The notes: generated by a model from the sequence alone, not told the origin. A stretch of DNA of 64,000 nt from Actinomadura parmotrematis (GCF_019458805.1 NZ_JAIBOA010000022.1:1-64000), one strand, 5' to 3'. Positions 23,969 through 32,899 are shown, counted from the first letter of the stretch. A program made the numbers and translations.

Positions 23969-24880
23969 TCAGCTCTGCGCGCCGTTGATCGCCGGGTCGG
24001 TGACGGCGCCCTGCTCCACGCCCCACTTCTCGAGGATCTTCTTGTAGGTGCCGTCGGCGATGAGCGCCTTCACCGCGCCCTGGACGGCCTCCTTCAGCTG
24101 GCCGGAGTTCTTGCCGACCGCGTAGCCGTAGGGGGCGGTGTCGTACGCCTGGCCGATGATGTCGAGCTTGCCGGTCTTCTTGACCGCGCCGCCGACGATC
24201 GGGGAGTCGGCCGCCATCGCGTCGACCTTGCCCGCGACCAGGTCGTTGTTGACCTCGGTCTGCTGCTTGCGCACGACCTGCTTGATGGCGGGCTTGCCGG
24301 CGGCGGTGCACTTCTTGCTGCGCGCGGTGAGGTCGTCCACCTGGACGGTGCCCTGCTGGACGCCGATGCTCTTGCCGCAGGCGTCGTCGGGGTTGACGCC
24401 CTTGGGGTTGCCCTTCAGCGCGGCCCAGGAGGTGCCGGCCGTGTAGTAGGTGACGAAGTCGACGACCTTCTCGCGGTCCTTGTTGTCGGTGAACGAGGAG
24501 ACGCCGAGCTCGTACTTGCCCGACTGCACGCCCGGGATGATCGTGTCGAAGCCGGCGTTCTGGAACTCGGTCTTCAGGCCCAGCTTCACGCCGATCGCCT
24601 CGGCCAGCTCGACGTCCCAGCCGACGATCTTCTGGGAGGCCGGGTCCACCGACTCGTTGGGCGGGTAGGACGCGTCGGTGCCGATGACGAGCTTGCCGTC
24701 GGACTTGATCGCCGCGGGCACCAGCGCGGACAGCTTGGCGTCGGCGCCGCCGGACGGCGTGACCTTCGCGCCGGATCCGCCCGAGTCGCTGTCGTCGCCA
24801 CAGGCCGACAGGGCGAGGGCGCCCGTCAGCACGAGTGCGGCCCCCGCAACGGCGCGGCGGCGCAGAGAACCAGTGATCAC
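23969..24880 (-). CDS. amino acid-binding lipoprotein of the ABC importer
   Basis: A 303-residue family 3 substrate-binding protein. The signal peptide ends in a lipobox LSAC with Cys27, so it is lipid-anchored outside the membrane. Domain motifs include GKLVIGTDASYPPNE, VGWDVELAEAIG and GVSSFTDNKDREKVVDFVTYY. The family binds polar amino acids; the exact ligand is not readable. It is the first gene of the operon. Confidence 0.93.
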   Translation of the reverse strand: MITGSLRRRAVAGAALVLTGALALSACGDDSDSGGSGAKVTPSGGADAKLSALVPAAIKSDGKLVIGTDASYPPNESVDPASQKIVGWDVELAEAIGVKLGLKTEFQNAGFDTIIPGVQSGKYELGVSSFTDNKDREKVVDFVTYYTAGTSWAALKGNPKGVNPDDACGKSIGVQQGTVQVDDLTARSKKCTAAGKPAIKQVVRKQQTEVNNDLVAGKVDAMAADSPIVGGAVKKTGKLDIIGQAYDTAPYGYAVGKNSGQLKEAVQGAVKALIADGTYKKILEKWGVEQGAVTDPAINGAQS

Positions 24881-25232
24881 AGGTCCCCCTCCAGGTGAAG
24901 TAGGCCGATCCGGTCAGATCTGCCGGTTAGCTGCACATTTTGGCTCACAGGAGGCGGGCACGGGATTAAGGCTCCGAAACAATCGGACAACAACGCCGTT
25001 CCCCCGCCACCTCGCCCCGCCTGGGATTCGGGACGCTCCGCGCGCGCCCGTGTACGCTGGGCGACGGGCGTGACGGCCGCCACCGGGGCTTCCCCCTGGA
25101 TACTTCCGACGGATGTGGCACAATCGGGCAACGGGTGACCCCCGTGCGTCGCGAGATGCCACCCAGGTGACGGCCACCAGACCGCACCGCTGCGGCGGCA
25201 TCGTCCGAAATCATCTACCGACAGGGGTCGCT
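24881..25232. other. 352-bp divergent intergenic region
   Basis: It separates the importer operon from the malic enzyme gene and should contain both promoters. It is less G+C-rich near 24930-24990. I see no ORF, tRNA or clear riboswitch fold, and no -35/-10 pair good enough to mark. Confidence 0.5.
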
Positions 25233-26423
25233 GTGGCCGCCGAGCCCATTCCCACCGATCAGTCCTTCCTCGATACCGACCCGGCGTTCCCGCTGCACCG
25301 CGGCGGCAAGATGGAGATGCGCTCGACCATCCCCGTCCGCGACGCCGACGACCTGTCGCTCGCCTACACCCCGGGCGTCGCCCGCGTGTGCTCGGCGATC
25401 GCCGACAACCCCGAGCTCGCCCACGACTACACCTGGACCTCCAAGGTCGTCGCCGTGGTGACCGACGGCACCGCCGTCCTCGGCCTCGGCGACATCGGCC
25501 CGGCCGCCTCGATGCCGGTCATGGAGGGCAAGTCGATCCTGTTCAAGGAGTTCGCCGGCGTCGACTCGGTGCCGATCGCGCTCGCCACCACCGACGTGGA
25601 CGAGATCGTGGAGACCGTGATCCGGATGGCGCCGAGCTTCGGCGGCATCAACCTGGAGGACATCAGCGCGCCGCGCTGCTTCGAGATCGAGGACCGGCTG
25701 CGCGCCGCCCTCGACATCCCGGTCTTCCACGACGACCAGCACGGCACCGCCATCGTGACGCTCGCCGCGCTGAAGAACGCGGCGCGGCTGATCGGCAAGG
25801 ACCTCTCGCAGCTGCGCGCCGTCGTCGCGGGCGCGGGCGCGTCCGGCATCGCCGTCTCCACCATCCTCATCGAGGCCGGCATCGGCGACATCGCGCTGTC
25901 GGACAGCAAGGGCCTCATCCATGAGGGCCGCGAGGGGCTGAACCCGGTCAAGGAGCGGATCGCCCGGATCACCAACCGGGAGGGCCGCTCGGGCTCCACC
26001 GAGGAGGCGCTGAGCGGCGCCGACGTGTTCATCGGCCTGTCCGGCGCGACGGTGGACGAGTCGTGCATCGCCACGATGAGCGAGGACGCCATCGTGTTCG
26101 CCCTCTCCAACCCCACCCCCGAGGTGCACCCCGAGGTCGCCGCCCGGCACGCGCGCGTCGTCGCCACCGGCCGCAGCGACTTCCCCAACCAGATCAACAA
26201 CGTGCTGGCCTTCCCCGGCATCTTCGCCGGGGCCTTCGCCACCCGCGCGCACTCCATCACCGAGGGCATGAAGCTCGCCGCCGCCGACGCGCTCGCCGCG
26301 ATCGTCGGCGACGACGTGCGGCCCGACTACGTCATCCCGAACCCCTTCGACGAGCGCGTGGCGCCCGCGGTGACCACCGCCGTCGCCGAGCAGGCCCGCG
26401 CGGAGGGCGTCGCCCGGATCTGA
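25233..26423 (+). CDS. NAD(P)-dependent malic enzyme, short form
   Basis: A 396-residue malic enzyme lacking the phosphotransacetylase domain of longer forms. Motifs include YTPGVARVC, GLGDIGPAASMPVMEGK, INLEDISAPRCFEIE, FHDDQHGTA and the nucleotide-binding AGAGASGIAVS. It decarboxylates malate to pyruvate, linking the TCA cycle with NAD(P)H supply. GTG 25233 with AGGGG 5 bases upstream is preferred over a longer frame from 25113 that adds a basic, non-conserved extension. Confidence 0.95.
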   Translation: MAAEPIPTDQSFLDTDPAFPLHRGGKMEMRSTIPVRDADDLSLAYTPGVARVCSAIADNPELAHDYTWTSKVVAVVTDGTAVLGLGDIGPAASMPVMEGKSILFKEFAGVDSVPIALATTDVDEIVETVIRMAPSFGGINLEDISAPRCFEIEDRLRAALDIPVFHDDQHGTAIVTLAALKNAARLIGKDLSQLRAVVAGAGASGIAVSTILIEAGIGDIALSDSKGLIHEGREGLNPVKERIARITNREGRSGSTEEALSGADVFIGLSGATVDESCIATMSEDAIVFALSNPTPEVHPEVAARHARVVATGRSDFPNQINNVLAFPGIFAGAFATRAHSITEGMKLAAADALAAIVGDDVRPDYVIPNPFDERVAPAVTTAVAEQARAEGVARI

Positions 26424-26704
26424 CGGCCCCGCCCGGCCCCCGCACGTCCCGCGCGGCCCGCACCCCCCACCCGGGGTCGCGGGCCGCTCGCGTCCCGGCG
26501 CACCCGCCGCGGAGACGACCTTGAAATCTCCGGCAGAACGCCCTTCTCGCGAGTGAATTGTCGGCTCTCGGGCACCGCGACCGCACGATGTTCCATAGGG
26601 GCTCGGCATCGGACGCCCTTCTCCCGCCGCCGCAGGTGTAATAATCGACATACGGGAATCAACCCTGCGATTCCCTCATCGGGTCGACTCCGGCAGGAGC
26701 GCAC

Positions 26705-27280
26705 GTGGACCTCGCCTCATACGCAGACCTCGCGGTCGACCTCGTCAACACCCAGCGCCCCGACGGTGACACCCTGCGCAGCCTGGACGGGCTGCACGAG
26801 CTGCTGGCCGGCCACCCGCACCTCGGCGGCCGGATCTCCCACCGCGACCTGGACGCCATGCGCGGCCTCCGCGGGCAACTGAGGGCCGTCTTCGTCTCGG
26901 CCGCCGGCGGCGACGAGGAGGACGCCATCGACCGCCTCAACACGCTGCTCATCCAGCATCCCGTCCATCCCCAGGTGTCCGGCCACGACGGCCAGCGCTG
27001 GCACCTGCACATCAACGAGGGCGGCTCGGTCCCCGACCGGTTCGCCGCGCGCGCCGCGATGGGCCTCGCCGTCACGATCGCCGACCGGGGACTGGAGCGC
27101 CTCGGCGTCTGCGCCGCCGACGGCTGCGGCCGGGTCTTCTTCGACACCACGGCCAACCGGTCGCGGCGGTACTGCTCGGCGCACTGCGCCCGGCGCGGCG
27201 CCCCGAGCGCCGCCGCCGCGCAGCGCCGCCCCGCCCGCACCCCCGTGACGGCCCGCGCGCAGCCCCGCGCCGGCGGTTAG
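26705..27280 (+). CDS. CGNR zinc-finger regulator
   Basis: A 191-residue protein with the ABATE domain at the N-terminus (YADLAVDLVNTQRP) and a C-terminal CGNR-type zinc finger: CAADGCGRVFFD, then RSRRYCSAHC. Such proteins are probable transcription regulators of stress responses. The tail is basic and disordered. GTG 26705 has CAGGAG at good spacing. A T/A-rich patch with TAATAAT near 26640 could be its promoter. Confidence 0.85.
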   Translation: MDLASYADLAVDLVNTQRPDGDTLRSLDGLHELLAGHPHLGGRISHRDLDAMRGLRGQLRAVFVSAAGGDEEDAIDRLNTLLIQHPVHPQVSGHDGQRWHLHINEGGSVPDRFAARAAMGLAVTIADRGLERLGVCAADGCGRVFFDTTANRSRRYCSAHCARRGAPSAAAAQRRPARTPVTARAQPRAGG

Positions 27281-27642
27281 GCGGACGCGGGCGCCGCGTC
27301 CGGGGGGCGGCGGCGGACGCGGCCGGCGCGCCGCAGCGGGCCGTAGCGGGCGACGACACGCCCGCGCACCGCCGCGTCCGGAACCGCCCCGAAGTCCCAG
27401 CTGTCCTGCCGGCCGGGCGCGCGCTGGTTGTCGCTCTCCAGCCACCACCCGTCCCCGTCGCGGTGCGCGGCGCGCTTCACCACGAGCAGCGCGGCGTCGT
27501 GCGGATGCCGGGCCACGACGACGTCCCCGGCCCGGACCCGGCCGCCGACCAGCACCAACAGCCGGTCGCCCGGCTCCAGCACGGGCCGCATGGACGGCCC
27601 GGCCACCTCGACGCGCGTCCAGCGCCGTGCCGGTCCCCGCAT
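27277..27642 (-). CDS. sodX: nickel superoxide dismutase maturation protease (S26)
   Basis: A 121-residue S26-type peptidase with catalytic Ser17 in EVAGPSMRPVLEPGD and Lys56 in LLVVKRAAHRDGDGWWLESDN. There is no N-terminal membrane helix, which fits SodX/CbiX-like cytoplasmic proteases that cut the SodN propeptide and expose the metal-binding His1. It is divergent from sodN, 138 bases away. It ends with a 4-base overlap against the converging CGNR gene. ATG 27642 is chosen because the conserved fold begins at once and GGGGG lies upstream. Confidence 0.88.
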   Translation of the reverse strand: MRGPARRWTRVEVAGPSMRPVLEPGDRLLVLVGGRVRAGDVVVARHPHDAALLVVKRAAHRDGDGWWLESDNQRAPGRQDSWDFGAVPDAAVRGRVVARYGPLRRAGRVRRRPPDAAPASA

Positions 27643-27731
27643 GGATCGCCCCCGATCGGTGATGGTGTCGGCGGCGGGTCCTAGGCCGATGTACCGAGCG
27701 CCCTGGCCGGTCCCGCCGCACCGCATCAGAG

Positions 27732-27737
27732 TAATGT
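27732..27737 (+). promoter_or_regulatory. possible -10 element of sodN
   Basis: TAATGT lies 43 bases before the sodN start codon, giving a leader of about 35 bases with a good ribosome site (GGAAGGG). No clear -35 box or nickel-regulator operator was identified. Confidence 0.4.
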
Positions 27738-27780
27738 CGGTGCCCTGAGCATGATCCGTAACGAGGGAAGGGATACGCAG

Positions 27781-28185
27781 GTGTTCGCCAACCTTCTGCG
27801 TCCTAAGACCACGGTCTCCGCGCACTGCGACCTGCCGTGCGGCGTCTACGACCCGGCCCAGGCCCGCATCGAGGCCGAGTCGGTCAAGGCGATCCTGGAG
27901 AAGTACCACGCCAACGAGGACCCGGCGTTCCGCGCCCGGGCCCTGATCATCAAGGAGCAGCGCTCCAACCTGGTCAAGGAGCACCTCTGGGTGCTGTGGA
28001 CCGACTACTTCAAGCCGCCGCACTTCGAGAAGTACCCGCAGCTGCACACGCTGATCAACGAGGCCACCAAGCTGGCCGGCGGCGGTGGCGGCACCAAGAG
28101 CAGCACCGACGTCGCGACGGCGGACCAGCTGCTCGCCAAGATCCAGGAGATCTCCGACATCTTCTGGGAGACCAAGAAGGCCTGA
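27781..28185 (+). CDS. sodN: nickel superoxide dismutase
   Basis: A 134-residue Ni-SOD precursor. Residues 1-14 form the cleaved propeptide, and the mature enzyme would begin HCDLPCGVY, the nickel hook in which His1, Cys2 and Cys6 bind the metal. The rest (RIEAESVKAILEKY, RARALIIKEQRSNLVKEHLWVLWTDYFKP) is the four-helix bundle of the hexameric cytoplasmic enzyme. GTG 27781 is preferred over ATG 27751 because it gives the usual 14-residue propeptide and has GGAAGGG upstream. The flanking sodX supplies processing. Confidence 0.96.
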   Translation: MFANLLRPKTTVSAHCDLPCGVYDPAQARIEAESVKAILEKYHANEDPAFRARALIIKEQRSNLVKEHLWVLWTDYFKPPHFEKYPQLHTLINEATKLAGGGGGTKSSTDVATADQLLAKIQEISDIFWETKKA

Positions 28186-28223
28186 GCCTTCCTCCCGGGC
28201 GCCGGCGGACCGGCGCGCTTCGC

Positions 28224-28251
28224 GGGGGCCGTCCGCACGCGGACGGCCCCC
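28224..28251 (+). terminator. 13-bp hairpin after sodN
   Basis: GGGGGCCGTCCGC and its complement form a perfect 13-bp stem with a 2-base loop, 38 bases after the sodN stop codon. Confidence 0.8.
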
Positions 28252-28346
28252 GTCGCGCTGTCCGGCAGCGGAAAATTTCCGGACAGGACTGACAGGAGGG
28301 GCATTTCGTGATCCTCTAGGGCGGATCAGTCACAGAAAGGTGATCC

Positions 28347-29765
28347 ATGCCCCCCAGGATCCGCACCCTCCGTCTGGCCGCCGCGGCGCTCACCGCCGGC
28401 GCCTGCGTCCTCGCGGCCGCGCCCCCCGCGACGGCGGCGGCGCCGCACGGCTTCCGGCCCGGCGCGCCGGGCGGCGGCGACCCCTACTTCCCCGCCGAGG
28501 GGAACGGCGGCTACGACGTCGGCCACTACGACCTGTCGCTCGACTACGCCCCGGCCGCCGACACCCTCGCGGCGACCGCCGTCATCTCGGCGCGGGCGAC
28601 GCAGGACCTGTCGCGCTTCGACCTGGACCTCAAGCAGCTCACCGTCAAGAGCGTGACGGTGAACGGCAGGAAGGCCAAGTACACCCGCAAGGGCCAGGAG
28701 CTCGCCATCACGCCCGCCAAGGGCCTGCACCGCGGCAAGAAGTTCACCGTCAAGGTCGTCTACGGCGGCACGCCGAAGCCCATCGAGCGGCCCGACATCG
28801 GCAAGTTCGGCTGGATCAAGACGCCGGACGGCGCGTACGTGGTGAGCGAGCCCGACGGCGCGTCCACCTGGTTCCCCTCCAACGACCACCCGCAGGACAA
28901 GGCCACCTACACCTACAAGGTGACCGTCCCCAAGGGCACGCAGGTGCTGTCCAACGGCGAGCCCGGCGGGACCACCACCAAGGGCGGCAAGTCCACCTTC
29001 GTGTGGAACGAGCGGACGCCCATGGCCAGCTACCTCGCCATGCTCGCCATCGGCAAGTTCCAGGTGAAGAAGGGCAAGACCGCCTCGGGCGTCCCCGTCA
29101 TCACCGCCGTCGCCCCGAACCGCGCGGACGAGCTCACCACCATCCACGACGACACCATCAAGGCCATCGACTGGGAGGAGAAGGTCTTCGGGAAGTACCC
29201 CTTCCAGTCGACCGGCGGCATCCGCGTCGGCGTCGACGTGGAGTTCTCGCTGGAGACCCAGAGCCGCCCCATCTACGGCTTCGAGCCCGACCAGGGCGTC
29301 ATCGTGCACGAGCTGGCCCACCAGTGGTTCGGTGACAGCGTGAGCGTGAAGCGCTGGAAGGACATCTGGCTGAACGAGGGCTTCGCGACCTACGCCGAGT
29401 GGCTCTGGGACGAGCAGCACGGCGGCCGCACCGCCAAGCAGACGTTCGACCTGCTCTACAACGAGCCGACGACCTGGCCCTACTACGCCGACCTGTGGAC
29501 GGCGCGGCAGGCCGGCAACCCCGGCGCCGACGAGATGTTCACCCTCACCGCCTACTACCGCGGCGGGATGACGCTCCAGGCGCTCCGCGGCCGCATCGGC
29601 GACAAGGCGTTCTTCGCCCTGCTGAAGCAGTGGACCAAGCTCCACCGCAACGGCAACGTCACGACGAAGGACTTCATCGCCCTCGCCGAGAAGGTGTCGC
29701 ACAAGCAGCTCGACGGCCTGTTCCACGCCTGGCTCTACACCAAGAGCAAGCCCACCACCTGGTGA
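28347..29765 (+). CDS. secreted M1 family metallopeptidase
   Basis: A 472-residue zinc aminopeptidase-like protein. It has a Sec signal peptide with an Ala-rich core (cleavage near PATAAA, ~31). An N-terminal beta domain follows, then a catalytic domain with HELAHQWFGD (~320) and the glutamate in WLNEGFATYAEW. It is shorter than full M1 aminopeptidases because the C-terminal ERAP-like domain is missing, which is common for secreted actinobacterial members. The last codons and stop are directly followed by the right end of a TnpB element, so the native 3' end may have been altered. Confidence 0.93.
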   Translation: MPPRIRTLRLAAAALTAGACVLAAAPPATAAAPHGFRPGAPGGGDPYFPAEGNGGYDVGHYDLSLDYAPAADTLAATAVISARATQDLSRFDLDLKQLTVKSVTVNGRKAKYTRKGQELAITPAKGLHRGKKFTVKVVYGGTPKPIERPDIGKFGWIKTPDGAYVVSEPDGASTWFPSNDHPQDKATYTYKVTVPKGTQVLSNGEPGGTTTKGGKSTFVWNERTPMASYLAMLAIGKFQVKKGKTASGVPVITAVAPNRADELTTIHDDTIKAIDWEEKVFGKYPFQSTGGIRVGVDVEFSLETQSRPIYGFEPDQGVIVHELAHQWFGDSVSVKRWKDIWLNEGFATYAEWLWDEQHGGRTAKQTFDLLYNEPTTWPYYADLWTARQAGNPGADEMFTLTAYYRGGMTLQALRGRIGDKAFFALLKQWTKLHRNGNVTTKDFIALAEKVSHKQLDGLFHAWLYTKSKPTTW

Positions 29766-29770
29766 CATCC

Positions 29771-29871
29771 TCTCCGCCCTAACGGGCGGAGACCCCCTCT
29801 ACGCCGCGCGGGATCCGCGCGGCGTCGGGGTGGGTTACCGCTTCACCGCGCGGTGCCGGCACGGGTGCCGG
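29771..29871 (-). ncRNA. omega-RNA-like structured 3' end of tnpB (candidate)
   Basis: Three perfect hairpins follow one another: 29771-29792 (9-bp stem, 4-base loop containing the tnpB stop codon), 29801-29825 (11-bp stem) and 29856-29871 (7-bp stem). In IS200/IS605 elements the guide RNA of TnpB overlaps the 3' end of tnpB and runs past the right end. Here the guide portion would be the M1 peptidase 3' end. Expression is unknown. Confidence 0.5.
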
Positions 29872-30660
29872 TCCTACCCGCGCTCTGCGGTCGTTTCGCC
29901 TCTCCGCCTGCCCGGCGGCGAGGATGTTGACGGCGGCGTTGACGTCCCGGTCGTGGACCGCCCCGCACGGGCAGGTCCACGACCGGACGTCGAGCGCCTT
30001 CTTCTCGCCGATGCGGCCGCAGGCCGAGCACATCCGAGTGGAGGGCAAGAACCGGTCCACCCGACCGAACGTGCGCCCGTAGCGGGCGGCCTTGTACTCC
30101 AGCATGGCCGTGAACGATGCCCAGCCGGCGTCGTGGACGCTCTTGGCGAGGCGGGTGCGGGCCAGGCCGGTGACGCACAGGTCCTCGACGTACACCTCTT
30201 GGTTGTCGCGGATGATCTGGGTCGAGAGCTTGTGCTGCCAGTCCCGCCGCGCGTCGGCCACCCGCGCATGAGCCCGAGCGACCTTCAACGCCGCCTTGCG
30301 GCGGTTGATCGAACCCTTCTGCTTGCGTGACAACGCCTGCTGCAACCGCTTCAGCTTGCGGGCCGCCCGCCGCAGGAACTTGGGCGAACTGATCTTGGTG
30401 CCGTCCGACAGCACCGCGAAGTGCGTCAGCCCCGGATCGATCCCGACCTCGGACTCGACCGGCGGCAGCACCTCGCCGCTCGTCTGCACCATGAACGAGG
30501 CGAAGTACCGGCCCGCCGCATCCCGGATGATCGCCACGCTGGAGGGGTCCGACGGCAGGCTCCGGGACCAGCGCACAGCCAGGTCGCCGATCTTGGGCAG
30601 CCGCAGCCGTCCGTTGCCCAGGATCTTGAAATTGGAGTTGCGGGTGAAGCGGACGGCCTG
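29779..30660 (-). pseudogene. tnpB: TnpB (RNA-guided nuclease) lacking its N-terminal third
   Basis: Homology runs from about QAVRFTRNSNFKILGNG to the C-terminus, ~290 codons; the first ~110-120 residues (RNA and target recognition) are missing. GTG 30576 could start a 265-residue product. The RuvC triad appears intact: D in EVGIDPGLTHF, E in VYVEDLCVTGLAR and D in HDRDVNAAVNI. The zinc finger CSACG...CPCG is also complete. Upstream the frame stays open but shows no TnpB similarity. It may be an inert remnant or a dominant-negative or regulatory fragment. Confidence 0.8.
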
Positions 30661-30913
30661 CCGAATGAGTAACCGTACCGTGCCGGCAAGTGACCGGCCC
30701 GTTAGATGACATCATCGGCGGACACCGCGTTCTTACCAGGCATATCCGTCCGGTCGCGGTGGCCGGGTTCCGGGCGCGAGGTGTTCACCGATCCTGCGGG
30801 CGGCGTACCGCCGACGTCGCCGAGCAGCACAAATGCCCCGCTCAAGCCACCACTTGGATATGGCGGCCTTTCCAGCGCAGGCCCGAAGAAGGGAGCACCG
30901 GCCCGCATCCCGG

Positions 30914-30919
30914 TAGCCT
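30914..30919 (+). promoter_or_regulatory. leaderless -10 element for the GNAT gene at 30927
   Basis: TAGCCT lies 7 bases before ATG 30927, with no ribosome site between. Confidence 0.5.
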
Positions 30920-30926
30920 GACCCGC

Positions 30927-31421
30927 ATGATCAGGCCCGCCGCCCCCGACGACGTCCCCGAGATCCTGCGCCTCGTCCGCGACCTCGCCGAGTACGAGCG
31001 CGCGCTGCACGAGGTCCGCGCCACCGAGGACGACCTGCGCGCCGCCCTGTTCGGCCCCGAGCCGAAGGCGTTCGCCCACATCGCCGAGGACGGCGGCCGC
31101 GTCGTCGGCTTCGCCCTCTGGTTCCTCAACTTCTCCACCTGGCTCGGCCGCCACGGCGTCTACCTGGAGGACCTCTACGTCGACCCGGCGATGCGCGGCC
31201 GCGGGTACGGTAAGGCGCTGCTGGCCGAGCTCGCCCGCATCGCCGCCGAACGGGGCTACGGCCGCGTCGAGTGGTCGGTGCTGAACTGGAACGCTCCCTC
31301 CATCGCCTTCTACGAGTCGCTCGGCGCGCGCCCCCAGGACGAGTGGACCGTCTACCGGCTGACGGGCGAGCCGCTGGCCGCGCTCGGCGGCGCGGCGGCG
31401 CTGACCTCGCAGGACGAGTGA
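30927..31421 (+). CDS. GNAT family N-acetyltransferase
   Basis: A 164-residue acetyltransferase. The acetyl-CoA loop is YVDPAMRGRGYGKALL, followed by RVEWSVLNWNAPSIAFYESLGA. The pattern (AEYERALHEVRATEDDLRAALFG, LEDLYVDPAMRG) resembles diamine/thialysine acetyltransferases of the SAT1/SAT2 kind, so a small amine substrate is plausible but unproven. It seems monocistronic. Confidence 0.88.
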   Translation: MIRPAAPDDVPEILRLVRDLAEYERALHEVRATEDDLRAALFGPEPKAFAHIAEDGGRVVGFALWFLNFSTWLGRHGVYLEDLYVDPAMRGRGYGKALLAELARIAAERGYGRVEWSVLNWNAPSIAFYESLGARPQDEWTVYRLTGEPLAALGGAAALTSQDE

Positions 31422-31565
31422 TACACCTCTCAGTGGAGGGAGGTTTGGGACCCGTCGCCACACCTCCCCGGGGACATTGGTGAGAAAGCCACGCGCGGCG
31501 AATGCTCGCGACGGCCCCGGTTAGCGGTACTTTCAAAGCAGCGGGACCATCCCACGAGGAGTGAC

Positions 31566-31994
31566 GTGACCGAGGAAACCGCTGCAATGGCGGCCAGTAC
31601 GAAGTTGTCCGTGCGCGATGTGGTGACCGTGAAGCTGCCGGCGGCCAGTGCGTACCTTTCGGTGCTGCGCACTGCGACCGCGGGTCTCGCCGCACGGCTC
31701 GACTTCACGCTGGACGAGATCGAGGACCTGCGCATCGCCGTCGACGAGGCGTGCGCGATGCTCCTCCCCCAGGCGGTGCCCGGCACCGACCTGACCTGCG
31801 AGTTCGAGCTGACCGGCGACGCGGTGCGCATCGCGGTGTCGGTGCTCACCGTGGACGGCCAGGTGCCGAGCCGCGACACCTTCGCCTGGACCGTGCTCTC
31901 CTCGCTGGCCGGCGAGGTGGACGCGCAGGCCGGCGCCGACGACCGGGTGACCGTGACGCTGCAGAAGCGTCGCGGTGCAGCGGGGGCACTGTGA
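31566..31994 (+). CDS. RsbW-like anti-sigma factor (HATPase serine kinase)
   Basis: A 142-residue HATPase_c_2 protein with RLDFTLDEIEDLRIAVDEACAML (N-box variant) and VTVTLQKR at the end. RsbW-type proteins bind SigB/SigF-like sigma factors and phosphorylate anti-anti-sigma factors. The classical second ATP-binding glycine motif is weak, so kinase activity is uncertain. GTG 31566 has GAGGAG just upstream. It overlaps the sigma gene by 4 bases, so the two are made in fixed ratio. Confidence 0.88.
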   Translation: MTEETAAMAASTKLSVRDVVTVKLPAASAYLSVLRTATAGLAARLDFTLDEIEDLRIAVDEACAMLLPQAVPGTDLTCEFELTGDAVRIAVSVLTVDGQVPSRDTFAWTVLSSLAGEVDAQAGADDRVTVTLQKRRGAAGAL

Positions 31995-32821
31995 CGGAAA
32001 AGACGACTGTGGCCGGGAGCGACACCGCCCCCGAGCGGTCCGAGCGGTCCGAGAGCAGCGCGGTCCCCGACCGCACCCGGGCCCGCGCGCTGTTCGTGCG
32101 GCTCGCCGAGCTGCCCGAGGGCGACCCGGAGCGCCAGCGCATCCGCGACCAGCTCGTCGAGCTGCACCTGCCGCTGGTGGAGTACCTCGCCCGCCGCTTC
32201 CGCAACCGCGGCGAGTGGCTCGACGACCTCATCCAGGTCGCCACCATCGGGCTGATCAAGTCGATCGACCGGTTCGACCTGGAGCGCGGGGTGGAGTTCT
32301 CCACCTACGCGACCCCGACGATCGTCGGCGAGATCAAGCGGCACTTCCGCGACAAGGGCTGGGCGGTGCGCGTGCCGCGCCGCCTCCAGGAGCTGAAGCT
32401 CTCGCTCACCAAGGCGATCAGCGAGCTCGCGCAGCGCGAGGGGCGGGCGCCGACGGTCAGCGAGCTGGCCGCGCACCTGCAGATGTCGGAGGAGGAGGTG
32501 CTGGAGGGCCTGGAGTCCGCCAACGCCTACTCGACCGTCTCGCTGGACGCCCCCGACTCCGGCGACGAGGACGCCCCCGCGGTCGCCGACTCGCTCGGCA
32601 TGATCGACGAGTCGCTGGAGGGCGTGGAGTACCGCGAGTCGCTGAAGCCGCTGCTGGAGAAGCTGCCACCGCGGGAGAAGAAGATCCTGCTGCTCCGCTT
32701 CTTCGGCAACATGACGCAGTCGCAGATCGCCGCCGAGCTCGGCATCTCCCAGATGCACGTGTCGCGGCTGCTGGCGCGCACCCTCGCGCAGCTCCGCGAG
32801 GGCCTCACCGCCGACGAATAG
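31991..32821 (+). CDS. SigB/SigF/SigG-family RNA polymerase sigma factor
   Basis: A 276-residue group 3 sigma factor. Region 2 is LVEYLARRFRNRGEWLDDLIQVATIGLIKSIDRFD, with FSTYATPTIVGEIKRHFRDKGW. Region 3 is VPRRLQELKL and region 4 is LPPREKKILLLRFFGNMTQSQIAAELGISQMHVSRLL. It directs stress or differentiation genes. It is encoded with its probable anti-sigma factor; no anti-anti-sigma gene lies in the window. Confidence 0.95.
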   Translation: MTEKTTVAGSDTAPERSERSESSAVPDRTRARALFVRLAELPEGDPERQRIRDQLVELHLPLVEYLARRFRNRGEWLDDLIQVATIGLIKSIDRFDLERGVEFSTYATPTIVGEIKRHFRDKGWAVRVPRRLQELKLSLTKAISELAQREGRAPTVSELAAHLQMSEEEVLEGLESANAYSTVSLDAPDSGDEDAPAVADSLGMIDESLEGVEYRESLKPLLEKLPPREKKILLLRFFGNMTQSQIAAELGISQMHVSRLLARTLAQLREGLTADE

Positions 32822-32899
32822 ACCGCACCGCAGCACCGTGACACCGCACCGCAGCACCGTGACCGGGACCCCGCGCCGCCAGGCCGGGGTTCCGGCGCG

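Larger units (their letters stand above)
29762..30660 (-). mobile_element. truncated IS200/IS605-type tnpB element, right end intact
   Basis: The right end is recognisable from the minus-strand terminal GGATGTCAC, the hairpin at 29771-29792 and the tnpB 3' half. No tnpA, no clear left end and no tnpB 5' third remain. The right boundary coincides with the M1 peptidase stop codon. It is a decayed insertion rather than an active transposon. Confidence 0.75.

Noticed and set aside
25113..25232. Longer N-terminus of malic enzyme
   Set aside because: The extra residues are basic and not enzyme-like, while GTG 25233 has a good ribosome site.
27751..27780. ATG 27751 as the sodN start
   Set aside because: It would lengthen the propeptide to 24 residues. 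GTG 27781 gives the standard 14-residue propeptide and has the better ribosome site.
28307..28346. Inverted GTGATCC/GGATCA repeat before the M1 peptidase as an operator
   Set aside because: The match is imperfect and overlaps the ribosome site; no regulator is suggested.
30661..30926. Left end or tnpA of the TnpB element
   Set aside because: No TnpA motif (HUH, catalytic Tyr) or left-end hairpin could be identified, only short G+C-rich inverted repeats.
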